NCBI RefSeq assembly: GCF_012317045.1
Contig: NZ_CP051154.1
Span: 682,001 to 746,000, forward strand
Direction of reading: 5' to 3'
Source: Leifsonia sp. PS1209
Lineage (GTDB): Bacteria > Actinomycetota > Actinomycetes > Actinomycetales > Microbacteriaceae
Length of the DNA: 64,000 nt
The notes under the pieces were generated by a model. That model did not search any database and was not told the origin of the DNA. It saw nothing but the letters and a program-made list of their open reading frames with translations. Of this stretch, positions 34,325 to 43,219 are shown piece by piece; position 1 is the first letter of the stretch, and every line of letters begins with the position of its first letter. Made by a program: the position numbers and the translations under genes.

Positions 34325-35539
34325 GTGACCGACACGTTCGCGCCTCGAAGCGCGCCAGCACGCCCTCCGCGGGTTCCGTTGGCGCGCCCGCGGACCTGCG
34401 AGCTGAGCGGGGTGAGCGTCGCGCTCGCCGATCACCTCGGCTGGTCGGTCACGATGGTGCGCTGGCTGTTCGTCGCCCTCGCGCTGATCGGCGGCGCAGG
34501 CGTCCTCCTCTATCTGTGGCTGTGGGCGCTCACGCCGCTGCGCCCGGCGACCGTGGCCGACCCGCAGGAACGCGTCGTGCGCCGCATCCCCGTCGCGTGG
34601 CTGCTGCTCGGGGTGTCCGGGGTCGCCGGCATCTCGGCCGTCGCCCTGGCCGCGGCGGGGTCCTCCCCGTTCGGCCTGCTCGCGGCGATCGGCGCGAGCA
34701 TCCTGCTGGCGGTCGCCTGTGTGGCCTGGGATCAGCTGGTCGATGTCGGCGACGTCGCCCGCACGCCGGCCACTTCCCGCACGCTGCGCATCGCCGCCGG
34801 CGCCTTCCTCGTGGTCATCGCCATCGCGCTGAGTTCGCTGGTCGACCAGGCGGGCACGGGCTGGCTGTGGCTCGGGATCATCGCCTCCACGTTCGCGGGC
34901 GCCGCCGTGCTCGTCGGCCCGTGGGCGCTGCGGCTGTGGCGCGAGCTGATCGCCGAGCGCACAGCGCGCATCAAGCAGGAGCAGCGTGCGGAGATCGCCG
35001 CGCACCTGCACGACTCCGTGCTGCAGACTCTCGCGCTCATCCAGAACAGGGCGGGAGCGTCGAGCGAGGTCGCCAGGATCGCCCGCGCCCAGGAGCGCGA
35101 ACTGCGCGAGTGGCTCTATGCGGACGCCGCGGACGACCGGGATGCGCAGGTGCGCGACCTCGCCTCCGAGCTGCGGGCCACCGCTGCCGCCCTGGAGGTC
35201 GACCATCCGGTGCACATCGATGTCGTCGCCGTCGGCGAGCCCGTCGAGCACGCACCGAACGAGCTCGCCGCCGCTGCCAGGGAGGCCATGCTCAACGCGG
35301 CCAGGCACGCGGGCGGCGACGTGTCCGTCTACGTGGAGAGCCGGGCGGGCGGAGTGGACGTGTTCATCAGGGACCGCGGCCCCGGGTTCGACGTGGATGC
35401 GCTGCCGGAGGGCAGGCTCGGCGTCCGCGAGTCCATCATCGGCCGGATGCGCAGGGCGGGCGGGCATGCGACCGTCACCTCCCGGCCAACCGGCACCGAA
35501 GTCCAGCTGAGCATCGAGTACGCGAACGAGGCACCATGA
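34325..35539 (+). CDS. Sensor histidine kinase with N-terminal PspC region
   Basis: A 404-residue kinase. The N-terminus carries a PspC-like segment (ELSGVSVALADHLGWSVTMVRWLF), then about five membrane spans. A HisKA_3-type dimerisation helix has AAHLHDSVLQTLALIQ, where the His is the phosphorylation site. The ATPase domain has AAREAMLNAARHA and DRGPGF. The GTG at 34325 is chosen because TTGGAT is six bases upstream; earlier in-frame GTG 34289 and ATG 34298 lack good sites. It is coupled to the response regulator by ATGA and probably signals envelope state together with the divergent PspC protein. Confidence 0.85.
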   Translation: MTDTFAPRSAPARPPRVPLARPRTCELSGVSVALADHLGWSVTMVRWLFVALALIGGAGVLLYLWLWALTPLRPATVADPQERVVRRIPVAWLLLGVSGVAGISAVALAAAGSSPFGLLAAIGASILLAVACVAWDQLVDVGDVARTPATSRTLRIAAGAFLVVIAIALSSLVDQAGTGWLWLGIIASTFAGAAVLVGPWALRLWRELIAERTARIKQEQRAEIAAHLHDSVLQTLALIQNRAGASSEVARIARAQERELREWLYADAADDRDAQVRDLASELRATAAALEVDHPVHIDVVAVGEPVEHAPNELAAAAREAMLNAARHAGGDVSVYVESRAGGVDVFIRDRGPGFDVDALPEGRLGVRESIIGRMRRAGGHATVTSRPTGTEVQLSIEYANEAP

Positions 35540-36225
35540 CAGACCACACCGACCAGCCGGCACCCGCCGCCCCGAACCCGATCACCGTGGTGATCGTCGA
35601 CGACCACTCGATCTTCCGCTCCGGCCTGCGCGCCGACCTCGACGACCGCCTCTCCGTGGTCGGCGAGGCGGCCGACGTGGAAGCGGCGGTCGCCACGATC
35701 CTGGCCACACGCCCTGCCGTCGTCCTCCTCGACGTGCACCTGCCCGGCGGAGCGGGTGGCGGGGGAGCCGAGGTGGTGCGCAAGACCATCGCGGAGTGCC
35801 CGGACACCCGGTTCCTCGCGCTGAGCGTGTCCGACGCCGCGGAGGACGTGGTCGGCGTCATCAGGGCCGGTGCGCGCGGCTATCTCACCAAGGGAAGCTC
35901 GGGCGGCCAGGTGAGCGACGCGGTGGTCGGCGTCGCCGGCGGGGACGCGGTGTTCTCTCCCAGACTGGCCGGTTTCGTCCTCGACGCGTTCGGCGCGGCG
36001 GCGGGGGAGCAGGCGGAGTCGACGGAGGAGCTCGACAGGCTCTCCGCCCGCGAGCGCGAGGTGATGCGGCTGATCGCCCGCGGCTACTCCTATAAGGAGG
36101 TCGCGGCCGACCTGTTCATCTCGATCAAAACCGTCGAGACGCACGTCTCCGCCGTGCTGCGCAAGCTGCAGCTGTCGTCCCGCCACGAGCTCACGGCCTG
36201 GGCGCTGGAGCGCAAGCTCCTCTAG
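35536..36225 (+). CDS. NarL/LuxR-family response regulator
   Basis: A 229-residue cytoplasmic regulator. The receiver domain shows VDDHSIFRSGL and VVLLDVHLPGG, where the Asp accepts phosphate. The C-terminal LuxR helix-turn-helix reads LSAREREVMRLIARGYSYKE and later SIKTVETHVSAVLRKL. A Gly-rich GGAGGGGA stretch follows the phosphorylation site. It is the partner of the preceding kinase and probably regulates the divergent PspC-ABC operon. Confidence 0.9.
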   Translation: MTDHTDQPAPAAPNPITVVIVDDHSIFRSGLRADLDDRLSVVGEAADVEAAVATILATRPAVVLLDVHLPGGAGGGGAEVVRKTIAECPDTRFLALSVSDAAEDVVGVIRAGARGYLTKGSSGGQVSDAVVGVAGGDAVFSPRLAGFVLDAFGAAAGEQAESTEELDRLSAREREVMRLIARGYSYKEVAADLFISIKTVETHVSAVLRKLQLSSRHELTAWALERKLL

Positions 36226-36247
36226 CCTCCTCTAGCGCGAGACTCCA

Positions 36248-36285
36248 CTATCTGTTGCGAATCGCCCGGGATCCGCGACAGTTAG
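36248..36285. terminator. Imperfect inverted repeat between convergent genes
   Basis: Two 16-base arms (36248-36263 and 36270-36285) match at 13 positions around a six-base loop. It lies between the response regulator and aminotransferase stops, so it is a likely two-way terminator. Confidence 0.4.
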
Positions 36286-36292
36286 CGGCATC

Positions 36293-37504
36293 TCACGCAT
36301 CCGGTGCGGCGAACAGGCGCTGGAGGCGACGCACGCCTTCGAGTAGTTCGTCGTCGCCGAGCGCGTACGAGAGCCGCAGGTAGCCGGACGGCCCGAACGC
36401 CTCTCCGGGAACCGTCGCGACCTCCGCCTGGTCCAGGATGAGGTCGGCCAGCTCCAGCGACGTTGTCGGCGTCACGCCGCCCCAGGTCCTGCCGAGCAGG
36501 CCGGACACATCCGGATAGACGTAGAACGCACCCTGCGGCGTCGGGGTGAGGATGCCGTCGATGGCGTTCAGCTCGGACACGATCGTGCGCCGACGCCTGT
36601 CGAACGCGAGCCGCATCTGCTCCTCGGGCTCCTGCGTTCCGGTGAGGGCTTCGAGCGCCGCGCGCTGCGAGATGTTGGACACGTTGGACGACAGGTGCGA
36701 CTGCAGGTTGGCCGCCGCGGCGATGATGTCGGAGGGGCCGACCATCCAGCCCACCCGCCAGCCGGTCATCGCGTACGTCTTGGCGACGCCGTTGACCAGG
36801 ATGGTGCGGTCGGCCAGAGCGGGGACGGCGTCCACGATCGAGACGGCCTTCACGCCGTCGTACGTGAGGTTCTGGTAGATCTCGTCTGCGATCACGTAGA
36901 GGCCGTGCTCGTCGGCCCAGCGGCCGATCTCCTCGACCTGCTCCGGCGGGTACACCGCGCCGGTCGGGTTCGACGGAGAGACGAACAGCAGCACCTTGGT
37001 GCGCTCGGTGCGTGCGGCTTCGAGCTGGTCGACCGTCACCAGGTAGCCCTGGTCCGCCCCGGCGAACACGTCCACCTGCACTCCGCCGGCCAGCTTGATC
37101 GCCTCGGGGTACGTGGTCCAGTACGGGGTGGGGACGAGCACCTCGTCTCCCGGATCGAGCAGGGTCGCGAACGCCTGGTAGACCGCCTGCTTGCCTCCGT
37201 TGGTGACCACGACACCGGATGCGGGCACATCCAACCCGGAGTCCCTGCGCGTCTTCTCCGCGATCGCCTCGCGCAGCTCGGGGAGCCCGGCGGCCGGGGT
37301 GTACCGGTAGTTGCGCGGGTCCTCGACGGCCGAGATGGCGGCGTCCACGATGTTCTGCGGGGTCACGAAGTCCGGCTCGCCCGCCGCATAGCTGATCACA
37401 GGCCTACCCTGCGCTTTGAGGGCCTTGGCCTTCGCATCCACTTTGAGGGTGGCTGACTCGGCGATGGATGCGATGCGTGTCGAAATGCGCTGCTGTGCGG
37501 TCAC
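36293..37504 (-). CDS. Aspartate / PLP-dependent class I aminotransferase
   Basis: A 403-residue cytoplasmic aminotransferase. It shows YAAGEPDF, the [11 protein letters not shown] turn, [14 protein letters not shown], and the pyridoxal-phosphate lysine in [17 protein letters not shown]. The Arg that binds the substrate carboxylate lies in YLRLSYA. This matches Igamma-type aspartate aminotransferases. The GTG at 37504 lies eight bases after TAAAGT on its strand, so it is probably leaderless. It is divergent from tRNA-Trp and secE. Confidence 0.88.
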   Translation of the reverse strand: MTAQQRISTRIASIAESATLKVDAKAKALKAQGRPVISYAAGEPDFVTPQNIVDAAISAVEDPRNYRYTPAAGLPELREAIAEKTRRDSGLDVPASGVVVTNGGKQAVYQAFATLLDPGDEVLVPTPYWTTYPEAIKLAGGVQVDVFAGADQGYLVTVDQLEAARTERTKVLLFVSPSNPTGAVYPPEQVEEIGRWADEHGLYVIADEIYQNLTYDGVKAVSIVDAVPALADRTILVNGVAKTYAMTGWRVGWMVGPSDIIAAAANLQSHLSSNVSNISQRAALEALTGTQEPEEQMRLAFDRRRRTIVSELNAIDGILTPTPQGAFYVYPDVSGLLGRTWGGVTPTTSLELADLILDQAEVATVPGEAFGPSGYLRLSYALGDDELLEGVRRLQRLFAAPDA

Positions 37505-37699
37505 GGGGCCCAACTTTACAGTCCGCTCCGGGTCACATACACTTGGTCGCGGTAGTTGAAATCTGCCAAGCTTTTTTGCGCCCTTTTTCGATTGAGGTCC
37601 GCCGGCGGAACTGCCTCGCTCGCAGAGAAATCTCCGAGTGTGATCGGCTAGCCTGGTCGGGAAGGTGTGCGCGGGAACGCTCAGCGATTTCGCTTTCAT

Positions 37700-37772
37700 A
37701 GGGCGGTGGCTCAATTGGTAGAGCAGCGGTCTCCAAAACCGCAGGTTGCAGGTTCGAGTCCTGTCCGCCCTG
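37700..37772 (+). tRNA. tRNA-Trp (CCA anticodon)
   Basis: A 73-base cloverleaf. The seven-pair acceptor stem AGGGCGG / CCGCCCT has G as discriminator. The D-arm is GGCTCAATTGGTAGAGC, the anticodon arm is GCGGTCTCCAAAACCGC with anticodon CCA, and the T-arm has GGTTCGAGTCC. The 3' CCA is not encoded. It sits directly ahead of secE, as in many actinobacteria. Confidence 0.97.
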
Positions 37773-37815
37773 CAAGTCGTCACTTCAGGTGACGACCCAC
37801 GAAAGGTGTAACAAG

Positions 37816-38088
37816 GTGGCCCGAAAAGTTATCGACGAGCCGAGCGAGGAAATCGTCGCCAACGCGAAGAAGGACCGCGCCGCAAAGCGTGGACCCTTCG
37901 CACGGATCGCTCTGTTCATCCGCCAGGTCATCGGCGAACTGAAGAAGGTCGTCACCCCGACGCGCAAAGAACTGTTCAGCTACACCGGAGTTGTTCTCGT
38001 CTTCGTGGTGATCATGATGGCGCTCGTGTCCCTGCTCGACTGGGTCTTCGGGCTCGGCGTCGTCTGGGTCTTCGGAAACCCGTCCTGA
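37816..38088 (+). CDS. secE: Preprotein translocase subunit SecE
   Basis: A 90-residue single-span membrane protein that stabilises SecY in the Sec channel. The charged N-terminus is followed by the conserved amphipathic segment [20 protein letters not shown] and one C-terminal hydrophobic helix. The start is GTG at 37816, with GAAAGGTG upstream. The order tRNA-Trp, secE, nusG, rplK, rplA is the standard one. Confidence 0.95.
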   Translation: MARKVIDEPSEEIVANAKKDRAAKRGPFARIALFIRQVIGELKKVVTPTRKELFSYTGVVLVFVVIMMALVSLLDWVFGLGVVWVFGNPS

Positions 38089-38158
38089 CCCAACGCCCGT
38101 GTCACGGCCCCAGCAGAGGGCGGATCGACCGGCTACCGACAGAAATGGAATGAATTCA

Positions 38159-39079
38159 GTGTCTGAGACAAATCGCGACGACGTGGACTGGGCGACCGCA
38201 GCCGAGCAGTCCTCCGAAGACGATGAGGCGCAGACCGGCAACGTTCTGGCCCGCGACGAGGAATCCGTCGACGCCGCAGAGCACGAAGCTCTGCACGTGG
38301 TCGCAGAAGACGGAACCGAGATCGACCTGGACGCCGTCCTCGACGCGATGGCGGAAGCCGTCGACCCCGAGGCCGACCGCGCCGTCGACGAGGCCCTCGA
38401 GGTCGACGACGAGCAGGAGGCGGAAGCCGCTCTCGAAGCCGTCGAAGACGAGGACGAGGCAGCGACCGACCCCTACGAGGAGTTCCGCGCCGAGCTGCGC
38501 AGCAAGATCGGCAAGTGGTACGTCATCCACTCGTACGCCGGGTTCGAGCGCCGCGTGAAGTCGAACATCGAGAACCGCATGGTCTCCATGAACATGGAGG
38601 ACTTCATCTTCGAGGTCCAGGTTCCGATGGAAGACGTCGTCGAGATCAAGAACGGCCAGCGCAAGATGGTCAACCGCGTGCGCATCCCGGGCTACGTGCT
38701 CGTGCGCATGGACCTCAACGAGGACAGCTGGTCCGTCGTCCGGCACACGCCGGGCGTCACCGGCTTCGTCGGCAACGCGCACAACCCCACCCCGCTGCGC
38801 TTCGAAGAGGCCTTCTCGATGCTGAAGAGCCTCGTGCAGGTCGAAGCGGCTCCGGCCAAGGGTGCTGCGAAGGGCCAGAAGGCCGCGCAGCGCGTCATCC
38901 CCGCCGAGGTCGACTTCGAGATCGGCGAGACCATCACGATCAAGGAAGGCTCGTTCGCGGGCCTGCCGGGTTCGATCAGCGAGATCAAGCCGGAGAGCGG
39001 CAAGCTCACTGTCCTCGTCTCCCTGTTCGAGCGTGAGACCCCGGTCGAGCTCAGCTTCGACCAGGTCACCAAGCTCTAA
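38159..39079 (+). CDS. nusG: Transcription termination/antitermination factor NusG
   Basis: A 306-residue NusG. The core has the NGN domain (WYVIHSYAGFERRVKSN ... PGYVLVRMDL) and a C-terminal KOW domain (VDFEIGETITIKEGSFAGLPG). It binds RNA polymerase and Rho or S10. The first 115 residues are an acidic Asp/Glu/Ala extension, usual in actinobacteria and absent in E. coli. The GTG at 38159 has GGAA eight bases before it; an ATG nine bases upstream is possible. Confidence 0.94.
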   Translation: MSETNRDDVDWATAAEQSSEDDEAQTGNVLARDEESVDAAEHEALHVVAEDGTEIDLDAVLDAMAEAVDPEADRAVDEALEVDDEQEAEAALEAVEDEDEAATDPYEEFRAELRSKIGKWYVIHSYAGFERRVKSNIENRMVSMNMEDFIFEVQVPMEDVVEIKNGQRKMVNRVRIPGYVLVRMDLNEDSWSVVRHTPGVTGFVGNAHNPTPLRFEEAFSMLKSLVQVEAAPAKGAAKGQKAAQRVIPAEVDFEIGETITIKEGSFAGLPGSISEIKPESGKLTVLVSLFERETPVELSFDQVTKL

Positions 39080-39140
39080 CGGAATAAGAGCGACCCACCC
39101 TCAGTTTTCTCAATCACCGGATCTCGGACAGGCCGAGAAA

Positions 39141-39170
39141 CCGGGAGAGCCGTTCGGGATGAGATCCCGG
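39141..39170 (+). promoter_or_regulatory. Candidate L1-binding site in the rplK leader
   Basis: In the gap before rplK, CCGGGA (39141-39146) pairs with TCCCGG (39165-39170). They enclose an asymmetric internal loop containing GATGAGA and a short CCG/CGG top stem. Ribosomal protein L1 autoregulates by binding an mRNA mimic of its 23S site, and this shape is similar. A second small hairpin, CTCGG/CCGAG, lies at 39123-39137. Confidence 0.5.
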
Positions 39171-39199
39171 ATGCTCGAATACACAAAGAAGGAAGAAAC

Positions 39200-39631
39200 A
39201 TGGCACCGAAGAAAAAGGTCACTGGTCTGATCAAGCTTCAGATCAACGCCGGCGCCGCCAACCCCGCCCCGCCGATCGGTCCGGCGCTGGGTCAGCACGG
39301 CGTCAACATCATGGAGTTCTGCAAGGCGTACAACGCGGCGACCGAGTCGCAGCGCGGCAACGTCATCCCGGTGGAGATCACCGTCTACGAGGACCGTTCG
39401 TTCACGTTCGTCCTCAAGACGCCGCCGGCTGCCGAGCTCATCAAGAAGGCCGCAGGCGTCCCCAAGGGCTCCGGCGTCCCGCACACCACCAAGGTCGGCA
39501 AGCTGACCCAGGAGCAGGTGCGCGCGATCGCCGAGCAGAAGATGGTCGACCTGAACGCGAACGACATCGACGCAGCGTCGAAGATCATCGCAGGCACCGC
39601 CCGTTCGATGGGCATCACGGTCGAGGCGTAA
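39200..39631 (+). CDS. rplK: 50S ribosomal protein L11
   Basis: A 143-residue ribosomal protein of the GTPase-associated centre. It starts [18 protein letters not shown] and has the conserved [19 protein letters not shown]. The RNA-binding C-terminal domain is complete. AGAAGGAAGAAAC precedes the ATG. It is cotranscribed with rplA 75 bases downstream. Confidence 0.97.
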   Translation: MAPKKKVTGLIKLQINAGAANPAPPIGPALGQHGVNIMEFCKAYNAATESQRGNVIPVEITVYEDRSFTFVLKTPPAAELIKKAAGVPKGSGVPHTTKVGKLTQEQVRAIAEQKMVDLNANDIDAASKIIAGTARSMGITVEA

Positions 39632-39705
39632 GCCCTCGTCCTCCACAGACACATCCGTGGCAGAGCCGGCCAGGCTCGCACCACATTCTCGACAGGAGAA
39701 ACCAC

Positions 39706-40395
39706 ATGGCACACAAGTCAAAGGCCTACCGGGCCGCGGCCGAGAAGATCGAGGCCGGAAAGTTCTACACCCCCACTGAGGCTGTCTCGCTCGCTCGCGA
39801 GACCGGTTCCAGCAACTTCAACTCGACCGTCGAGGTCGCGCTGAAGCTCGGCGTCGACCCCCGCAAGGCGGACCAGATGGTCCGCGGTACCGTCATTCTT
39901 CCTCACGGCACCGGCAAGACGGCTCGCGTCGTCGTGTTCGCGACGGGCCCGGCCGCTGAGGCCGCCATCGCAGCAGGCGCAGACGAGGTCGGCGGCGCCG
40001 AGCTCATCGAGAAGGTCGCCGGTGGATACACCGACTTCGACTCGGCTGTCTCCACCCCGGAGCTCATGGGCCAGGTCGGCCGTCTCGGCAAGGTGCTCGG
40101 CCCGCGTGGTCTGATGCCGAACCCGAAGACCGGCACCGTGACGCCGGATGTGGCCAAGGCCGTCTCCGACATCAAGGGTGGAAAGATCGAGTTCCGCGTC
40201 GACAAGCACGCCAACGTGCACTTCGTCGTCGGCAAGGCGGCCTTCACCGCCGAGCAGCTCGACGAGAACATCAAGGCCGCTCTCGAAGAGGTCATGCGTC
40301 TCAAGCCGTCCTCCTCGAAGGGCCGTTACGTTCAGAAGGGCGCTGTGTCGACCACGTTCGGCCCGGGCATCCCGCTGGACGTCAACGCCATCTAG
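39706..40395 (+). CDS. rplA: 50S ribosomal protein L1
   Basis: A 229-residue two-domain protein of the L1 stalk, and the translational repressor of rplKA. Conserved segments are [22 protein letters not shown] and [23 protein letters not shown] lies just before the ATG. A clear terminator follows, so the ribosomal transcript ends here and does not continue into rplJ. Confidence 0.97.
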   Translation: MAHKSKAYRAAAEKIEAGKFYTPTEAVSLARETGSSNFNSTVEVALKLGVDPRKADQMVRGTVILPHGTGKTARVVVFATGPAAEAAIAAGADEVGGAELIEKVAGGYTDFDSAVSTPELMGQVGRLGKVLGPRGLMPNPKTGTVTPDVAKAVSDIKGGKIEFRVDKHANVHFVVGKAAFTAEQLDENIKAALEEVMRLKPSSSKGRYVQKGAVSTTFGPGIPLDVNAI

Positions 40396-40418
40396 GCAGC
40401 GACCGAATCGTTCGATCA

Positions 40419-40449
40419 GGCCGTCTCCGGTTTCCGGAGGCGGCCTTTT
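40419..40449 (+). terminator. Intrinsic terminator of the secE-rplA transcript
   Basis: A 12-bp stem with one G-U pair (40419-40430 with 40434-40445), a three-base loop and a TTTT tract, 24 bases after the rplA stop. Confidence 0.9.
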
Positions 40450-40593
40450 CGTCGTTTACGCGTGATCATCTTTCATCCGTGTAAAACTTTGCAACAGAAC
40501 TGTCTACCCCTCTTGTGGCGGTAGAACTCATGGGTCTACTCTCGCGATTGGCGCGCGCCGCGCGCCGCTCACTGTCGAGTAAGGATCAACTTC

Positions 40594-42591
40594 ATGACAA
40601 CTCGCACCACCAGACGAGTCCTCCACAAAAGGACCGTCGGAATCATCGCCACCGCGGCCGCCGCGGTGGCGTTGTCGATGGCGGGGACCGGAGCAGCGAA
40701 TGCGGCCGACAGGGTCACTTTCGCCGACTCCGTACCGAGCTGGGCGACTGCAGCCAACGATGCAGGAGCCGCCCCGACGGACCAGACAGTGCAGGGCGAG
40801 ATCTACCTCCCCCTGCGCGACCAGCGAGGCGCCGAGGCGCTCGCGAAGGCCGTCTCGAATCCGGTCAACCTGGGCTTCCGCAAGGCGCTCAGCCCGAGCC
40901 AGTGGATCAACCGGTTCTCGCCGACCCAGGCGGACACGGATGCTGTCGTCAGCTTCCTGAAGACGGCCGGCCTGTCGATCACGGCCGTTCCCGCCAGCCG
41001 CCAGTACGTGGTCTTCCGCGGCACGCCGGACCAGCTCGGTTCGATCTTCGGCACGTCGCTGCACTCGTTCGACTACGCGGGCAAGAAGCTCGTCGCGCCG
41101 ACCAGTGCACCGTCGCTGCCCGCCGCGGTCGGCACCAAGGTGTCCGGCATCAGCATCGAGCAGTCGCGCACGCTGACCAAGCCGGACTCGATCAAGCAGG
41201 GCGACCTCGGCGCATCCGGCACTCCGCAGCTGAGCCGCAAGGCGGCAGCCGCCCCCGTCGTGGTGACCCCGTGCTCGCACTACACCGGTGAGCACGTCGT
41301 GACCGTTCCGCCGAGCTACAACGGCCAGACGCAGTACGGCACGTACAACTGCGGATACACGCCGGCGCAGCTCCGTTCGGCATACGGCCTCGACTCGCTG
41401 AGCAAGCGCGGCGTGAACGGCTCGGGACAGACCGTCGCCATCATCGACGCGTACGCGAGCCCGTCCATCGTGAAGGACGTCAACTCGTACTCGCAGCAGT
41501 ACGGCGAGCCCGGCCTCACCAACTCGAACTACCAGCAGTTGGTGCCGAAGCCGAGCGAGTTCACCGACCAGGAGCTGTGCCAGCAGCCGAGCGGATGGCA
41601 GGGCGAGCAGACGCTCGACGTCGAGTCCGTCCACGGCATCGCACCGGGCGCGCGCATCCTGTACGTGGGTGGCACGGACTGCAGCGGTGGCCTCGACGTC
41701 GCCATGTCGAAGATCCTCGACAACAAGCTCGCCACGATCGTGAGCAACAGCTACGGCAACGTGGGTGAGGCTGTCCCCGCCGACGTGATCCAGGGCGAGG
41801 TCAACCTGCAGCTGCAGGCGGCGGGCGAGGGCATCGGCCTGTACTTCTCGAGCGGTGACAACGGCGACGAGGTCGCGAACCTCGGATACGCGTCGCCCGA
41901 CTTCCCCGCATCCTCCCCGTGGGTGACGTCGGTGGGCGGCACGAGCCTCGGCATCGACAAGAACGGCAAGATCGCGTACGAGACCGGCTGGGGTGACACC
42001 GTCGACCAGATCGTCAAGAACGCGGACGGTTCGCTTGCATACGCGCAGCCCCTCCCGGGCACGCGGTTCGTCGGCGGTGCCGGCGGTGGCGTGAGCGCCG
42101 TGTTCGCGCAGCCCGACTACCAGAAGAACGCCGTGCCCGCCGCCCTGGCGAACGGGCACCGCGTCTCACCGGATGTCGCTGCCCTCGCCGACCCGTACAC
42201 CGGGTTCTCGATCGGCATCCGTCCGATCATCGACGACACGACCCTCGAGACGGGCGACTACGTGAACGAGACATACGGCGGAACCTCGCTGGCGTCTCCG
42301 ATCGTGGCGGCTCAGATCGCGATCGTCCAGCAGGCGACGCACACGTCGATCGGGTTCGCGAACCCGACGCTGTACGGCATCAAGCGCATCCTGCCGAACG
42401 CGTTCCGCGACGTCGTGCCGCAGAACCCGACGCAGGCCGTTGCGTACACCAGCGCCACCAGCGGCAACAGCTACCTGGTGTCCTTCGATCAGGACACCAC
42501 GCTGAAGACCGCGAAGGGCTACGACGACGTCACCGGCCTCGGCGGTGTGACGTTCAACCTGCTGTCCCTCGTCGCGGCGGGGCGCCACTAG
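40594..42591 (+). CDS. Secreted S53 family serine-carboxyl peptidase (sedolisin/kumamolisin type)
   Basis: A 665-residue exported protease. A Sec signal (residues 1 to about 37, ending ANAA) is followed by a pro-kumamolisin activation domain (about 45-190) and the subtilisin-like catalytic domain. The S53 catalytic set is complete: Glu338 and Asp342 in GEQTLDVES, Asp422 in SSGDNGDE, and Ser565 in YGGTSLASP. A DDVTGLGG segment near the end fits the calcium site. S53 enzymes work at acidic pH after self-processing, so this is probably a nutrient-scavenging exoenzyme. It sits alone between terminators, directly after the ribosomal operon. Confidence 0.92.
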   Translation: MTTRTTRRVLHKRTVGIIATAAAAVALSMAGTGAANAADRVTFADSVPSWATAANDAGAAPTDQTVQGEIYLPLRDQRGAEALAKAVSNPVNLGFRKALSPSQWINRFSPTQADTDAVVSFLKTAGLSITAVPASRQYVVFRGTPDQLGSIFGTSLHSFDYAGKKLVAPTSAPSLPAAVGTKVSGISIEQSRTLTKPDSIKQGDLGASGTPQLSRKAAAAPVVVTPCSHYTGEHVVTVPPSYNGQTQYGTYNCGYTPAQLRSAYGLDSLSKRGVNGSGQTVAIIDAYASPSIVKDVNSYSQQYGEPGLTNSNYQQLVPKPSEFTDQELCQQPSGWQGEQTLDVESVHGIAPGARILYVGGTDCSGGLDVAMSKILDNKLATIVSNSYGNVGEAVPADVIQGEVNLQLQAAGEGIGLYFSSGDNGDEVANLGYASPDFPASSPWVTSVGGTSLGIDKNGKIAYETGWGDTVDQIVKNADGSLAYAQPLPGTRFVGGAGGGVSAVFAQPDYQKNAVPAALANGHRVSPDVAALADPYTGFSIGIRPIIDDTTLETGDYVNETYGGTSLASPIVAAQIAIVQQATHTSIGFANPTLYGIKRILPNAFRDVVPQNPTQAVAYTSATSGNSYLVSFDQDTTLKTAKGYDDVTGLGGVTFNLLSLVAAGRH

Positions 42592-42607
42592 CGCCTGCAC
42601 CGCACGG

Positions 42608-42643
42608 AACGGCCGGTCGCCCCTTCTGGGGTGGCCGGCCGTT
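42608..42643 (+). terminator. Intrinsic terminator after the S53 peptidase gene
   Basis: Nine outer pairs (42608-42616 with 42635-42643) and further inner pairs with a TTCT loop; a TTT follows. It ends only five bases before the -10 of the next gene. Confidence 0.8.
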
Positions 42644-42660
42644 TCAGTAGAGTGGGGCGG

Positions 42661-43206
42661 GTGACCGTCACCATCCGCTCCGCAGAGGCACGGGATGCGC
42701 GGGGCCTCGCCTCCGTCGCCGCCGTGACCTTCCCGCTCGCCTGCCCTCCGCACACCACCGAGGAGGCGAAGGCGGCGTTCGTCGCCACCATGCTCTCCGA
42801 GGAGAAGTTCACGGAGTACCTCGCCGACGACGCCCGCGTGCTGCTGGTGGCCGAGGAGGAGGACGCGGACGGCGTCGTCGAGGCCATCGGATACACGATG
42901 GTGAACTTGGGGGAGCCGACGGACTCCGACGTGAGCGCGGCCATCCGCATCCGGCCGTCCAGTGAGCTGAGCAAGTGCTACGTGCTGCCTGGCCACCACG
43001 GCGCAGGGGTGGCCGGTGGGCTCATGGAGGCGAGCCTCGCGGCGGCGGCGCAGGCCGGTGCATCCGGGATGTGGCTGGGCGTCAACGAGGAGAACGCGCG
43101 AGCGCAGAAGTTCTACGCCAAGCACGGGTTCGAGCGGGTCGGCTCCAAGCAGTTCCTGGTGGGCGACCGGCTGGAGGACGACTGGGTGATGGAGCGGCCG
43201 CTCTAG
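42661..43206 (+). CDS. GNAT family N-acetyltransferase
   Basis: A 181-residue acyltransferase. The acetyl-CoA loop region appears as KCYVLPGHHGAGVAGGLMEA, and the C-terminal strand has GLGVNEENARAQKFYAKHGF-like features (LGVNEENARAQKFYAKHGF). The acceptor is unknown. The GTG at 42661 is seven bases after TAGAGT (42648-42653), so it is probably leaderless. Confidence 0.85.
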   Translation: MTVTIRSAEARDARGLASVAAVTFPLACPPHTTEEAKAAFVATMLSEEKFTEYLADDARVLLVAEEEDADGVVEAIGYTMVNLGEPTDSDVSAAIRIRPSSELSKCYVLPGHHGAGVAGGLMEASLAAAAQAGASGMWLGVNEENARAQKFYAKHGFERVGSKQFLVGDRLEDDWVMERPL

Positions 43207-43219
43207 CGAGCGGGGTTCG

